This document shows, one piece after another, positions 8,161 through 17,431 of a DNA stretch of 64,000 nt. How positions within the stretch are numbered: position 1 is the stretch's first letter; each line of letters opens with the position of its first letter. Origin of the DNA: Pseudobutyrivibrio xylanivorans (GTDB lineage Bacteria; Bacillota; Clostridia; Lachnospirales; Lachnospiraceae); the NCBI RefSeq assembly GCF_010906925.1, contig NZ_VTVE01000001.1, positions 930,001-994,000 of the forward strand, read 5' to 3'. The notes under the pieces were generated by a model. That model was not told the origin of the DNA, made no database searches, and saw nothing but the letters and a program-made list of their open reading frames with translations. Both the position numbers and the translations under genes were made by a program.

Positions 8161-9489
8161 ATGAAAGTTTTATTTGTTTCTCTTGGCTGCGACAAGAACC
8201 TCGTAGACTCTGAGCATATGCTTGGTGATTTGATTGATCACGGATATACAATTTGTGATGACGAGGCTGAAGCAGACATTATTGTTGTTAATACATGCTC
8301 TTTTATTGCAGATGCAATGGAGGAGAGTATTCAAAATATTATCGATATGGGTGCCTACAAAACTGAGGGTAATCTTAAGGCTCTCATTGTGACCGGCTGT
8401 CTCGCACAGCGATTTACAGATGAGATACTAGCTGATTTACCTGAGGTTGATGCAATCATCGGCACCAATTCCTACGATGAGCTTTTGAATACAATCGATA
8501 AAGTTTTAGAGAATAAAGGAATTAAGCCAGTTGTTAAAAAGGATCTAGTTGGCCTTCCTAGAGATGGTAGACGTGTTCTTACAACTGGTGGCCATTTTGC
8601 TTATCTAAAAATAGCTGAGGGTTGCAATAAGCGCTGTACATATTGCATTATCCCTTATATTCGAGGTGATTATCGTTCGGTTCCTATGGAACAGGTTATT
8701 GCAGAGGCTAAGCAGCTTGCTGCAGACGGCGTTCAGGAATTGATTGTTGTTGCTCAGGAGACTACCGTTTATGGCGTTGATCTCTACGGCAAAAAATCAC
8801 TTCCAGATTTATTGCATAAGCTCTGTGAAATCGATGGAATTAAGTGGATTCGTATTTTATATGCTTATCCAGAGGAGATTACTGATGAGCTTATCGACTG
8901 TATGGCCAGCGAGCCTAAGATATGTCATTACATAGATATGCCAATCCAGCATTGCAATGATGATATTCTTAAGAAAATGGGCCGCAAGACTAACAAAGCA
9001 GATATTATGGCAATTGCATCTAGACTTCGTCAGGCTATGCCGGATATTTCTCTTAGGACTACACTTATCTGTGGTTTTCCTGGAGAGACAGAAGAGATGC
9101 ATAGGGAGCTCCTTGATTTCATTGCCGATATGAAATTCGATAGATTAGGTGCTTTTGCATATTCTCCAGAAGATGGAACAGTAGCAGCTGCATGGCCTAA
9201 TCAAGTTGATGAGGAGCTTAAGCATCGCTGGGTAGACGAGGTTATGCTTGCTCAAAAAGATATTTGTCTTTCAAATAATAAAACATACGTAGGTCGTACT
9301 ATTCCTACATTCATAGAAGGTAAGTTACCGGAGGATGGAGTATTTATAGGGCGTACTTATAGAGATACACCATCTGTTGATGGATTTATATTTGTTAATA
9401 GTGACATTGAGCTTACTAGCGGTCAGTTTGTTGATGTTACCGTTACTAGCTTTGATGAATATGATTTAATAGGAGATGTAAAGTTATGA
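8161..9489 (+). CDS. rimO: Ribosomal protein S12 methylthiotransferase RimO
   Basis: RimO is a radical-SAM enzyme with two [4Fe-4S] clusters that adds a methylthio group to the conserved Asp of ribosomal protein S12. The N-terminal MTTase domain has the expected cysteines in SLGCDKNLVDSE, VNTCSF and VTGCLAQR; the radical-SAM CX3CX2C is GCNKRCTYCIIP near 155-166; a TRAM-type RNA-binding domain occupies the last 65 or so residues. The S12-specific sequence KNLVDSE distinguishes it from MiaB. It overlaps pgsA by 4 bases. Confidence 0.94.
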   Translation: MKVLFVSLGCDKNLVDSEHMLGDLIDHGYTICDDEAEADIIVVNTCSFIADAMEESIQNIIDMGAYKTEGNLKALIVTGCLAQRFTDEILADLPEVDAIIGTNSYDELLNTIDKVLENKGIKPVVKKDLVGLPRDGRRVLTTGGHFAYLKIAEGCNKRCTYCIIPYIRGDYRSVPMEQVIAEAKQLAADGVQELIVVAQETTVYGVDLYGKKSLPDLLHKLCEIDGIKWIRILYAYPEEITDELIDCMASEPKICHYIDMPIQHCNDDILKKMGRKTNKADIMAIASRLRQAMPDISLRTTLICGFPGETEEMHRELLDFIADMKFDRLGAFAYSPEDGTVAAAWPNQVDEELKHRWVDEVMLAQKDICLSNNKTYVGRTIPTFIEGKLPEDGVFIGRTYRDTPSVDGFIFVNSDIELTSGQFVDVTVTSFDEYDLIGDVKL

Positions 9490-10037
9490 ATTTACCTAAC
9501 AAATTAACAATCGTAAGAGTACTATTAATTCCATTTTTTGTAGTTTTACTTTTACTAGGACATGCTCATAATGATGATATGACACTCCGCATTATTGCAG
9601 ACGTTATATTTATTATTGCATCCCTTACAGATATGCTAGATGGTAAGATTGCACGCAAGTACAATTTAGTTACCAACTTTGGCAAGTTTATGGATCCACT
9701 TGCAGACAAGCTTCTTGTTTGCTCTGCAATGATTTGCTTAATCGAGACAAAACAACTTTACAGCTGGTTCGTAATTATTATTATTGCTAGAGAGTTTATT
9801 ATTTCTGGTTTCAGACTTATTGCTGCTGAAAATGGTATTGTTATTGCAGCTAACATCTTTGGCAAGATTAAGACAGTTACACAGATGTTTATGATTATCA
9901 TTCTTGTTGCAAATATTCCATTTGCTCCACTTCAGATAGTTGGAGAAATCCTTAAGTGGGTTGCACTTGTAATGACAATTCTTTCACTTGTAATTTATAT
10001 TTATCAGAATAGCGCTGTTCTTAAGGAGCAGAACTAA
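9486..10037 (+). CDS. pgsA: CDP-diacylglycerol--glycerol-3-phosphate 3-phosphatidyltransferase
   Basis: PgsA is the integral membrane enzyme committing CDP-diacylglycerol to phosphatidylglycerol. The CDP-alcohol phosphotransferase motif DGX2ARX8GX3DX3D is intact in the segment running from DGKIAR to GKFMDPLADK (about 48-70). Several hydrophobic segments (about 8-25, 31-46, 95-115, 128-150, 155-175) fit a small polytopic protein of 183 residues. Start and stop overlap rimO and cinA by a few bases, so expression is coupled. Confidence 0.92.
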   Translation: MNLPNKLTIVRVLLIPFFVVLLLLGHAHNDDMTLRIIADVIFIIASLTDMLDGKIARKYNLVTNFGKFMDPLADKLLVCSAMICLIETKQLYSWFVIIIIAREFIISGFRLIAAENGIVIAANIFGKIKTVTQMFMIIILVANIPFAPLQIVGEILKWVALVMTILSLVIYIYQNSAVLKEQN

Positions 10038-10510
10038 TGGATGCATCTGTAATAGTTGATAGACTTGCATCAATGAAAATGACTGTTGCAACTGCTGAGT
10101 CTTGTACTGGTGGTTTGATAGCTAGCAGTATTGTAGACATTGCAGGTGCTTCTGATTGCTTCAACGAGGGATATATCACTTATTCCAACGAGGCTAAGAT
10201 GCGAAATCTTTCTGTTAAAGAGAGTACTCTGATGCAGTATGGGGCTGTTAGTACTCAGACAGCAAAAGAGATGGCTATGGGCGTTCGAAAGAAAGCTCAC
10301 GCGGATTTTGGTATTGCATCTACTGGAATTGCAGGGCCAGGAGGTGGCTCGCCTGAGAAGCCTGTTGGACTTGTATATATAGCCTGCGCATACGATGATA
10401 AATGTCAGGTTAGACAGCTTAATTTATCAGGTGACAGAAGCCAGGTTAGACATCAGGCAGCAGATGAAGCACTTCAGCTTTTATCAGATTGCATGGATGA
10501 GATAGGATAA
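10037..10510 (+). CDS. cinA: CinA-type nicotinamide-nucleotide amidohydrolase (PncC domain)
   Basis: A 157-residue protein equal to the stand-alone C-terminal domain of CinA, which deamidates NMN to NaMN in the pyridine nucleotide cycle. The catalytic-serine region TAESCTGGLIAS (about 18-29) and the glycine-rich STGIAGPGGGSPEKPVGLVY are present. The N-terminal MoCF-like domain of full CinA is absent, as in E. coli PncC (YgaD). It shares one base with pgsA, echoing the pgsA-cinA linkage of Firmicutes. The symbol pncC would be equally valid. Confidence 0.88.
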   Translation: MDASVIVDRLASMKMTVATAESCTGGLIASSIVDIAGASDCFNEGYITYSNEAKMRNLSVKESTLMQYGAVSTQTAKEMAMGVRKKAHADFGIASTGIAGPGGGSPEKPVGLVYIACAYDDKCQVRQLNLSGDRSQVRHQAADEALQLLSDCMDEIG

Positions 10511-10513
10511 TAA

Positions 10514-11065
10514 ATGAGAATAATTTCAGGTAGTAAGCGAGGAATGCTTTTAGAGACTCCTGAAGGCTTAGATACTCGCCCTACATCAGACAGAATAAAA
10601 GAGACTTTGTTTAATATGATTGCTCCAGAAATATATGATTCATATTTCTTGGATTTATTTTCTGGAAGTGGTCAGATTGGTCTTGAGGCTCTTAGCCGCG
10701 GTGCTAGAGAAGCTATTTTTGTAGAAAAAGATAAAAAAGCAATAGCTTGCATAGAGAAAAATATTTCCAAAGCAAAATTTGGAGATAACTGTACATTGTA
10801 TAAAGAGGATGTTTTTTCTGTTTTGAACAGATTAAATAATCACGAAGTTTTCGATGTGATTTTTATGGATCCTCCTTACAATAAATTAATCGAAAAACAG
10901 GTTCTTGAGACATTATCAAATCTTAAGAGTGTATCAGAGGATACATTGATTATAGTTGAGGCATCTTTAGAAACTGATTTTGATTATGTTGGTGATTTGG
11001 GGTATGAAATCACCAAAGAAAAAATATATAAGACAAATAAGCATTTATTTATAAAGAAGGCGTAA
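10514..11065 (+). CDS. rsmD: 16S rRNA (guanine(966)-N2)-methyltransferase RsmD
   Basis: RsmD methylates G966 of 16S rRNA using SAM. The 183-residue protein starts [18 protein letters not shown] and shows the family block [15 protein letters not shown], the SAM-binding [18 protein letters not shown] and the amino-methyltransferase DPPY tetrad. It is immediately followed by coaD, a near-universal Firmicutes pairing. Confidence 0.94.
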   Translation: MRIISGSKRGMLLETPEGLDTRPTSDRIKETLFNMIAPEIYDSYFLDLFSGSGQIGLEALSRGAREAIFVEKDKKAIACIEKNISKAKFGDNCTLYKEDVFSVLNRLNNHEVFDVIFMDPPYNKLIEKQVLETLSNLKSVSEDTLIIVEASLETDFDYVGDLGYEITKEKIYKTNKHLFIKKA

Positions 11066-11066
11066 A

Positions 11067-11555
11067 ATGAATAGAGCAATTTATCCTGGTAGTTTTGATC
11101 CAATCACATTTGGACACTTGGATATTATCAAAAGAGCTAGCAAATTATGTGATGAGTTAATCATTGGCGTTCTCAATAACAAACAAAAAAATCCGTTGTT
11201 TTCCATTGAGGAACGTGTTAACATGATAAAGGAATTGACTGAAAATTTAGGCAATGTAAAAGTAGAATGTTTCGAAGGATTACTAGTCGATTTCGCCAAG
11301 AAAAAAGATGCTCAGGTTATTATCAGAGGACTTAGAGCTGTTACTGATTTCGAAAACGAAATTCAGTTGGCTCAGTCTAATAAAGTCCAGTATCCTGAGT
11401 TAGAGACATTGTTTATGACAACATCTCTAAAGTATTCTTATTTAAGTTCTACAGTCGCAAAGGAATTTGCGTCGTATGGGGGAGATATCAGCCTGTTTGT
11501 TCCTAAGGAGATTATACCCCTCATAGAAGCAAAATTTAAAGACAAGGAGAAGTAA
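11067..11555 (+). CDS. coaD: Phosphopantetheine adenylyltransferase
   Basis: CoaD transfers AMP from ATP to 4'-phosphopantetheine, the penultimate step of coenzyme A synthesis. The nucleotidyltransferase signature [16 protein letters not shown] is at 6-21 and the second motif YLSSTVAKE near 128-136; [12 protein letters not shown] is the expected central block. At 162 residues it is full length. It lies directly after rsmD and before a coiled-coil gene that often follows coaD in Clostridia. Confidence 0.96.
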   Translation: MNRAIYPGSFDPITFGHLDIIKRASKLCDELIIGVLNNKQKNPLFSIEERVNMIKELTENLGNVKVECFEGLLVDFAKKKDAQVIIRGLRAVTDFENEIQLAQSNKVQYPELETLFMTTSLKYSYLSSTVAKEFASYGGDISLFVPKEIIPLIEAKFKDKEK

Positions 11556-11560
11556 GCAAC

Positions 11561-12271
11561 ATGGCAAATGCAAGCAAAATAGAAGACATTATTGATGAAA
11601 TTGAAGCTTATATTGATGATTGTAAGCCTTCAGCTTTCTCTACAAGTAAAATAATCGTTAACAAAGATGAAATTGAATCTTTACTTCAGGAGCTTCGTAC
11701 AAAGACACCTGATGAGATTAGAAAATATCAGAGAATGATTGCTAACCGCGAGCAGATTCTTGCAGATGCTCGTGCTAAGGCAGATGAGATTATTAGTCAG
11801 GCACAGATTCAGACTAATGAGCTTGTTTCTGAGCACCAGATTATGCAACAGGCATATGCACAGGCCAATGAGGTTATTCTCATTGCTCAGAAAAACGCTC
11901 AGGAGAAGATCGATAGAGCTACAGAAGACGCTAACAATATCAGAATGGGCGCTATCGCATATACGGATGAGCTTTTAGCAAATATTCAGACTATACTTGC
12001 TAATTCTATTGAGACTACACGTACACGCACAGATTCATTCCTTAGCACAATGCAGGTTTATTTAGATACTGTTGATGCCAATCGTGCATCTCTTGTTCCT
12101 GATTCACTTAATGACGGAGCTACAGACCCTGCATCAAGCCTTGAGCCTTCTGCAGATGTATCAGTTCCAGAAGAGCCAAGAGTTGAGGCTCCACAGGTTG
12201 CAAGCGCAGCTTCTTCAGACGATGAAGTACCTGCACTTGATATTCCAGAGCAGTTTTTCAACAAGGAATAA
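11561..12271 (+). CDS. Conserved coiled-coil protein of unknown function
   Basis: A 236-residue acidic, soluble protein. Residues about 25-160 are almost entirely helix-forming with heptad-like spacing (QRMIANREQILADARAKADE and onward), followed by a disordered Pro/Ser/Ala tail to SSDDEVPALDIPEQFFNKE. It resembles coiled-coil proteins loosely called ATPase or V-type ATPase subunit H in databases, but no nucleotide-binding motif is present, so no ATPase role is claimed. Position after coaD is conserved in relatives. A stable hairpin follows the stop, so it is probably the last gene of the yicC operon. Confidence 0.8.
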   Translation: MANASKIEDIIDEIEAYIDDCKPSAFSTSKIIVNKDEIESLLQELRTKTPDEIRKYQRMIANREQILADARAKADEIISQAQIQTNELVSEHQIMQQAYAQANEVILIAQKNAQEKIDRATEDANNIRMGAIAYTDELLANIQTILANSIETTRTRTDSFLSTMQVYLDTVDANRASLVPDSLNDGATDPASSLEPSADVSVPEEPRVEAPQVASAASSDDEVPALDIPEQFFNKE

Positions 12272-12294
12272 TTTCTTTTTTGAAATTTGATAAG

Positions 12295-12322
12295 TAGCCA
12301 ACTTGTAAACGCAAGTTGGCTA
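12295..12322 (+). terminator. Stem-loop between coiled-coil gene and ygiQ
   Basis: TAGCCAACTTG (12295-12305) pairs perfectly over 11 bp with CAAGTTGGCTA (12312-12322) around a 6-base loop. The following run AATTATTTTT is T-rich but interrupted, so termination may be partial. The ygiQ ribosome site (AGAGG) comes 9 bases later. Confidence 0.65.
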
Positions 12323-12342
12323 AATTATTTTTAGAGGTATTT

Positions 12343-14286
12343 ATGCAAAAGTTTTTACCAATTTCCAAGAGAGATTTACAGGAAAGAGGAATTGAACAAC
12401 TTGATTTTGTTTATGTCTGTGGTGATGCATATGTAGATCATCCATCTTTTGGCGCGGCTATTATTTGTAGACTTCTTGAGTTACACGGATATTCTGTAGG
12501 TATTATTCCACAGCCAGATTGGAAGGATGATAATTCAATCAATGTTTTAGGAGAACCTAGGCTAGGGTTCTTTGTTAGCGCAGGCAATATGGATTCTATG
12601 GTTAATCACTATAGTGTTTCTAAGCATAGAAGAGATTTTGACAACTATTCTCCAGGTGGAAAAATTGGACTTCGTCCAGACTATGCTACAGTTGTTTATT
12701 GCAATCTAATTAGACATACATATAAAAATAAGCCAATTATTATCGGAGGAATAGAAGCCTCTTTACGAAGACTTGGCCACTATGATTATTGGTCTAACAA
12801 GGTACGTCGTTCTATTCTTTTGGATTCTGGAGCAGATATTATTTCTTACGGAATGGGAGAGCACTCTGTAATAGAAATAGCTGACTGTCTTGCTTCTGGT
12901 ATGGATGTAAAGGATATTACATTTATAGCTGGAACAGTTTTTAAAACAAGAGATAAATACTTTACTGAGGATGGTATTATACTTCCTACTTTTGAGGAAA
13001 TAAAAAGCGATAAGGTGGCCTACGCTAAGAGTTTTTACACTCAATACGTAAATACGGATCCGTTTACTGCAAAAAAGCTAGTAGAGACTTATGATGGAGC
13101 TATGTTTGTAGTTCAAAATCCACCACAAAAGCCTCTGACTAGGCAGGAAATGGATGATATTTATGCAATTGATTACATGCGTACCTATCATCCAATTTAT
13201 GAAAAGGACGGTGGTATTCCTGCTATTAAAGAGGTTAAGTTTTCTCTTATTAGCAATAGAGGCTGCTTTGGCGGATGTAATTTTTGCGCATTAACATTCC
13301 ATCAGGGAAGAATCATTCAATCCCGCAGTCATGATTCCATTGTAAACGAGGCCAAATTGATTTCAGAGGATCCTGATTTCAAAGGATATATACACGATGT
13401 AGGCGGTCCGACTGCTAATTTCAGAAATCCTTCTTGTAAAAAGCAGATGACAAAGGGCGTTTGTATGAATAGACAGTGTCTGTTTCCTACTAAGTGCCAG
13501 AATCTAGAAGTAGACCACAAGGATTATGTTGCTTTACTAACCAAACTTAGAAAATTACCTAAAGTAAAAAAGGTTTTTGTCCGTTCCGGTGTTCGCTTTG
13601 ACTATGTAATGTATGATAAGGATGATACATTCCTTAGAGATTTATGCAAATATCATGTCAGCGGCCAATTAAAGGTTGCTCCTGAGCATATTTCAAATAA
13701 TGTGTTGTCTTATCTTGGAAAGCCGGATATATCCGTATATAACGATTTCTGCAAGAAATACGAGAAGATTAATAAGGAACTTGGTCTTAAGCAGTATTTA
13801 GTGCCATATCTTATGAGTTCACATCCAGGTTCTACTCTTGATGATGCTATAGCTTTGGCAGAATACTTAAGAGACCATCATTTATCTCCTGAGCAGGTAC
13901 AGGATTTCTATCCTACACCTAGTACTATTTCTACAACAATGTATTACACAGAAATAGACCCACGAGATATGAAACCAGTATATGTATGCAAGAATCCTCA
14001 CGAAAAGGCAATGCAGCGTGCTCTTATTCAATACAAGAGGCCGGAGAATTATGATTTGGTAAGAGAGGCACTTGTTAAGGCTGGTAGAGAGGATTTGATT
14101 GGCTTTGGAGAAGAGTGTCTTATTCCACCTAGAAAGATTACTAGAAACCATTCTGGTAGCAAGAATGTTAATAAACAACACAATGGTAAAAAGACCAATT
14201 CAGTAAACAATAATTACAGTAGAGGAAAGAACTCTACTAAGCAAAACAAATCAAATGAAAGAACTAAAAATAAACGAAAACGATAG
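12343..14286 (+). CDS. ygiQ: YgiQ family radical SAM protein
   Basis: A 647-residue YgiQ-type radical-SAM protein; the family is widespread and its substrate is not known. The N-terminal domain begins FLPISKRDLQERGIEQLDFVYVCGDAYVDHPSFG, the radical-SAM cluster motif is GCFGGCNFCALTFHQGR (CX3CX2C), and the C-terminal DUF3362 region contains PGSTLDDAI and QDFYPTPSTISTTMYYTEIDP. The last 50 residues are an Asn/Lys/Arg-rich tail that looks disordered and nucleic-acid binding. The ATG at 12343 follows AGAGG; an earlier in-frame start would fall inside the hairpin. Its end overlaps the next gene by 32 bases. Confidence 0.88.
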   Translation: MQKFLPISKRDLQERGIEQLDFVYVCGDAYVDHPSFGAAIICRLLELHGYSVGIIPQPDWKDDNSINVLGEPRLGFFVSAGNMDSMVNHYSVSKHRRDFDNYSPGGKIGLRPDYATVVYCNLIRHTYKNKPIIIGGIEASLRRLGHYDYWSNKVRRSILLDSGADIISYGMGEHSVIEIADCLASGMDVKDITFIAGTVFKTRDKYFTEDGIILPTFEEIKSDKVAYAKSFYTQYVNTDPFTAKKLVETYDGAMFVVQNPPQKPLTRQEMDDIYAIDYMRTYHPIYEKDGGIPAIKEVKFSLISNRGCFGGCNFCALTFHQGRIIQSRSHDSIVNEAKLISEDPDFKGYIHDVGGPTANFRNPSCKKQMTKGVCMNRQCLFPTKCQNLEVDHKDYVALLTKLRKLPKVKKVFVRSGVRFDYVMYDKDDTFLRDLCKYHVSGQLKVAPEHISNNVLSYLGKPDISVYNDFCKKYEKINKELGLKQYLVPYLMSSHPGSTLDDAIALAEYLRDHHLSPEQVQDFYPTPSTISTTMYYTEIDPRDMKPVYVCKNPHEKAMQRALIQYKRPENYDLVREALVKAGREDLIGFGEECLIPPRKITRNHSGSKNVNKQHNGKKTNSVNNNYSRGKNSTKQNKSNERTKNKRKR

Positions 14287-15190
14287 TAATCAGCGTTTTG
14301 ATAAGTTTTTAAAACGAGTATTATCAGAGGCTAGTACATCTTTTATCTATAAGATGCTTCGCAAGAAAAATATTACTCTAAACGACAAGAAGGCTGACGG
14401 CTCAGAAAAACTTAATACGGGAGATGTTGTAAAGATATGGTTTTCCGATGAGACATTTGAAAAGATGTCTGGAGGAGAAAAATCAGATCCCCTTTATCAT
14501 TCCCTTAAATCTATTGCGTCGGATATTAATATTATTCACGAAGACAATGACATGATTATTATTAACAAACCATCCGGCATCAAGTCCCAAAAAGATTCAG
14601 AGGATGATATTTCTATTAACGAGATGGCTATATCTTATATGATTAAAAAAGGAGAGCTTTCAGAAGAATCCTTTAAACATTTTCATCCTAGCATTTGTAA
14701 TAGACTTGATAGAAATACATCTGGGCTTATTTTATTCGCAAAGAATTTACCTTGCGCTCAAAAGCTTGGCAAGGCTCTTAAGGAGCGAAGCTGTATAAAA
14801 ATGTATAGAGCAATAGTTTTAGGTGATATTAAGGAACCTCAGGAAATAGACGGATACCTGTCTAAAGATGAGGCCACCAACAAAGTAACCATTTCATCAA
14901 AACCATTTGATGATTCAAAACCTATACAGACAGCCTACAGACCTATTAAAAAACTTGCTAATGATATGACCCTTATTGAGATTCATCTGATTACTGGTCG
15001 AACTCATCAGATTAGAGCTCATTTAGCATCAATCGGTCATCCTATTTTAGGTGATAATAAATACGGAAATGCGATAATTAATAAAAAATATAAAATAAAA
15101 GGACAGCTTCTTCATGCATATTCTATTGAATTTGAAGATGGAGAAAAATATGTAGCTGATTTACCGGGGGAATTTAATGTCTACATTTAA
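14255..15190 (+). CDS. RluA-family pseudouridine synthase with S4 domain
   Basis: A pseudouridine synthase for rRNA (23S type by family resemblance). The S4 RNA-binding domain covers about 12-75 and the catalytic domain about 90-305, with the active-site Asp in CNRLDRNTSGLILFA and the typical LITGRTHQIRAHLASIGHPILGDNKYG block. At 311 residues it is a standard RluC/D-type enzyme; the exact uridine cannot be told. It overlaps ygiQ at its start and recU at its end by 14 bases, so the three are translationally coupled. A second, divergent paralogue lies at 37604-38524. Confidence 0.88.
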   Translation: MKELKINENDSNQRFDKFLKRVLSEASTSFIYKMLRKKNITLNDKKADGSEKLNTGDVVKIWFSDETFEKMSGGEKSDPLYHSLKSIASDINIIHEDNDMIIINKPSGIKSQKDSEDDISINEMAISYMIKKGELSEESFKHFHPSICNRLDRNTSGLILFAKNLPCAQKLGKALKERSCIKMYRAIVLGDIKEPQEIDGYLSKDEATNKVTISSKPFDDSKPIQTAYRPIKKLANDMTLIEIHLITGRTHQIRAHLASIGHPILGDNKYGNAIINKKYKIKGQLLHAYSIEFEDGEKYVADLPGEFNVYI

Positions 15191-15713
15191 GTCAAGAGGC
15201 CTTAGAGGTTCCACTTTTGAAGAATTTATAAATAAAACAAATTTAGTATACGAGGAAAATGGGTTAGCACTTATCCAAAAGATTCCCACACCTATTACAC
15301 CTATTGACATGGATAGCAAAAAGGGTCATATTACGCTTGCATATTTCGACCAGAAATCAACTGTTGATTATGTTGGTGCAATACAAGGAATCCCAGTTTG
15401 TTTCGATGCTAAGGAGTGCAATAAGGACACTTTTCCTCTTCAGAACATCCATCAGCACCAGATAGATTTCATGGAAAAATGGGAAAAGCAAGATGGAATA
15501 GCATTTATTCTTATTTTCTTTAGTGAGAGGGATCTCTATTATTACCTTCCATTTGTGCAGCTGAAGACCTTCTGGGATAGGATGGTAGATGGTGGGAGAA
15601 AGAGCTTTCGTATAGACGAATTAGATAAAAAATACTTTTTTGAGACGAAGCCAAATCTATTAGTTCCATATCTAGACATGATAAATATTGATTTAAAGAG
15701 CCGTGAAAGTTGA
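15177..15713 (+). CDS. recU: Holliday junction resolvase RecU
   Basis: RecU cleaves four-way junctions in recombination and chromosome segregation in Firmicutes, where it replaces RuvC. The 178-residue protein has the family blocks GLRGSTFEEFINKTN, VDYVGAIQGIPVCFDAKE and FPLQNIHQHQIDFM. The usual active-site E-A-K is D-A-K here (Asp77, Lys79), a conservative change that should keep metal binding; Asp64 is retained. It is somewhat shorter than the roughly 200-residue B. subtilis protein at both ends. The stop codon lies inside the terminator hairpin. Confidence 0.88.
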   Translation: MSTFKSRGLRGSTFEEFINKTNLVYEENGLALIQKIPTPITPIDMDSKKGHITLAYFDQKSTVDYVGAIQGIPVCFDAKECNKDTFPLQNIHQHQIDFMEKWEKQDGIAFILIFFSERDLYYYLPFVQLKTFWDRMVDGGRKSFRIDELDKKYFFETKPNLLVPYLDMINIDLKSRES

Positions 15714-15727
15714 CTTTCCGGCTTTTA
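15699..15727 (+). terminator. Terminator of the ygiQ-rluA-recU operon
   Basis: AGCCG(T)GAAAG at 15699-15709 pairs with CTTTCCGGCT at 15714-15723, with one bulged T, and runs into TTTTATT. The hairpin contains the recU stop codon and the -35 box of the his promoter. Confidence 0.75.
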
Positions 15728-15738
15728 TTCGTTATAAT
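15710..15738 (+). promoter_or_regulatory. Promoter of the his cluster
   Basis: TTGACT (15710-15715), a 17-nt spacer and a consensus TATAAT (15733-15738). The -35 box occupies the loop and distal stem of the recU terminator, so one short segment ends one operon and starts the next. Confidence 0.78.
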
Positions 15739-15789
15739 CACTTTATTACGTTAGCGGACTAAAGTGTTTTAATAGATTAGGAGACGAGA

Positions 15790-16785
15790 ATGAAAAACCT
15801 TACATTACACACTCCAGAGGGTGTTAGAGACATTTATAACAGCGAATATGAGCGTAGATTAGATGTTCTTTACAATCTCAGAAAGGACTTTAAGGCATCT
15901 GGATATACGCCTATTTCAACACCTACTTTTGAGTACTTTGATACATTTTCTAAGGAAGTAGGTTCATGTAAGTCTAATGAGATGTTCAAGTTCTTTGATA
16001 GAGATGGCAATACTCTTGTACTTAGACCAGATATTACTCCATCTGTAGGTAGAGCAGCAGCTATGTATTTTTCAGATACAGATGAGCCTGTTAAGCTTTC
16101 TTACGAAGGCAATGTATTTATTAATTATCATAGCCTTCAGGGACGCCTTAAGGAGAGTACTCAGGCAGGATGTGAGTTTATTGGCGATAGTTCAGTAGAT
16201 GCAGATGCTGAGATTCTTACAATTGTTGTCAATTCATTAAAGTCGATCGGTCTCAAGGAATTCGAGATTGGAGTAGGACATATTGATATTGTAAAGGGCC
16301 TTGTAGAGGCTGCTTCACTTAAGGCAGAGGATGAGGAGAGATTACTTAATCTTATCTCTAATAAAAACTTCTTTGGTGCCAAGGATTTACTTGAATCTGC
16401 AGGAGTTAATAAGAGCCTTATCGAGCTTTTTGATTTAACAGGCAAGATTCTTAATTCTCCTTCAGAATGGAAGAATTATCTTGAAAAGGCTAAGAAATAC
16501 AAAAAAGTATATGATGCTCTTGAATACCTGACAAAGCTTTATGAAATCCTTAAGAGCAACGGTGTGATGGATTATATTTCATTTGAGCTTGGTATGATTT
16601 CAGAATATAGATATTACACTGGAATTATATTTACTGGATATTCTTACGGAGTAGGTGAGCCACTAGTTAAGGGTGGTAGATATGATTCGCTTCTGCGACA
16701 TTTTGGCAAGGATTCACCTGCTATTGGTTTTGCGATAACTGTTGATCAATTGATGTTAGCATTGGAGAGATGTAATGAGCGATAG
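15790..16785 (+). CDS. hisZ: ATP phosphoribosyltransferase regulatory subunit HisZ
   Basis: HisZ is a catalytically inactive histidyl-tRNA-synthetase-like protein that forms a hetero-octamer with short-form HisG to enable and feedback-regulate the first step of histidine synthesis. It opens [11 protein letters not shown] and has the class II core motifs, including [21 protein letters not shown] and the terminal [13 protein letters not shown]. At 331 residues it is shorter than true HisRS and lacks the anticodon domain. It precedes and overlaps hisG by 11 bases, which fixes the identity. Confidence 0.93.
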   Translation: MKNLTLHTPEGVRDIYNSEYERRLDVLYNLRKDFKASGYTPISTPTFEYFDTFSKEVGSCKSNEMFKFFDRDGNTLVLRPDITPSVGRAAAMYFSDTDEPVKLSYEGNVFINYHSLQGRLKESTQAGCEFIGDSSVDADAEILTIVVNSLKSIGLKEFEIGVGHIDIVKGLVEAASLKAEDEERLLNLISNKNFFGAKDLLESAGVNKSLIELFDLTGKILNSPSEWKNYLEKAKKYKKVYDALEYLTKLYEILKSNGVMDYISFELGMISEYRYYTGIIFTGYSYGVGEPLVKGGRYDSLLRHFGKDSPAIGFAITVDQLMLALERCNER

Positions 16786-17431
16786 ATATTTAACTTTTGC
16801 CCTTGGTAAGGGGCGTTTAGCAAAGCAGACACTTGCTTTATTTGAAAGCATCGGTATTACTTGCGAAGAGATGAAGGATCCAGATACCAGAAAGCTTATC
16901 TTTACTAACGAAGAATTAAAACTTAGATTTTTTCTTTCAAAGGGACCCGATGTACCTACCTACGTAGAGTATGGTGCAGCCGATATTGGTGTTGTTGGAG
17001 AGGATACTATTTTAGAAGAGAATCGTAATATCTATGAGGTATTAGATCTTGGTTTTGGAAAGTGCAGAATGTGCGTATGCGGTCCTGCAGAGGCAGCTGA
17101 GTTACTTAAGCATCATGAGCTTATCAGAGTTGCCAGCAAGTATCCTAGAATTGCTAAGGATTATTTTTACAACAAGAAGAATCAGACGGTGGAGATTATC
17201 AAGCTCAACGGTTCAATAGAGCTTGCACCTATTGTTGGTCTTTCAGAAGTTATTGTAGATATTGTTGAGACTGGTTCTACACTTAGAGAAAATGGACTTG
17301 TTGTTCTCGAAGAAGTTTGTCCACTTTCTGCTCGTATGGTTGTTAACCAAGTTTCTATGAAAATGGAATATGAGAGAATCACAGCTCTTATTGAGAAGTT
17401 GAAGGGAGCACTTGAAAATGAAAAAGCTTAA
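16775..17431 (+). CDS. hisG: ATP phosphoribosyltransferase catalytic subunit (short form)
   Basis: HisG condenses ATP with PRPP, the committed step of histidine synthesis. At 218 residues it is the short form that lacks the ACT-like regulatory domain and needs HisZ, encoded just upstream. Motifs: [11 protein letters not shown] at the N-terminus, [13 protein letters not shown], and the PRPP-binding [16 protein letters not shown] near the C-terminus. hisD overlaps its end. Confidence 0.95.
   Translation: MSDRYLTFALGKGRLAKQTLALFESIGITCEEMKDPDTRKLIFTNEELKLRFFLSKGPDVPTYVEYGAADIGVVGEDTILEENRNIYEVLDLGFGKCRMCVCGPAEAAELLKHHELIRVASKYPRIAKDYFYNKKNQTVEIIKLNGSIELAPIVGLSEVIVDIVETGSTLRENGLVVLEEVCPLSARMVVNQVSMKMEYERITALIEKLKGALENEKA

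Noticed and set aside
11561-12271. V-type ATPase subunit
   Set aside because: Resemblance is only coiled-coil composition; no ATPase genes or motifs nearby.
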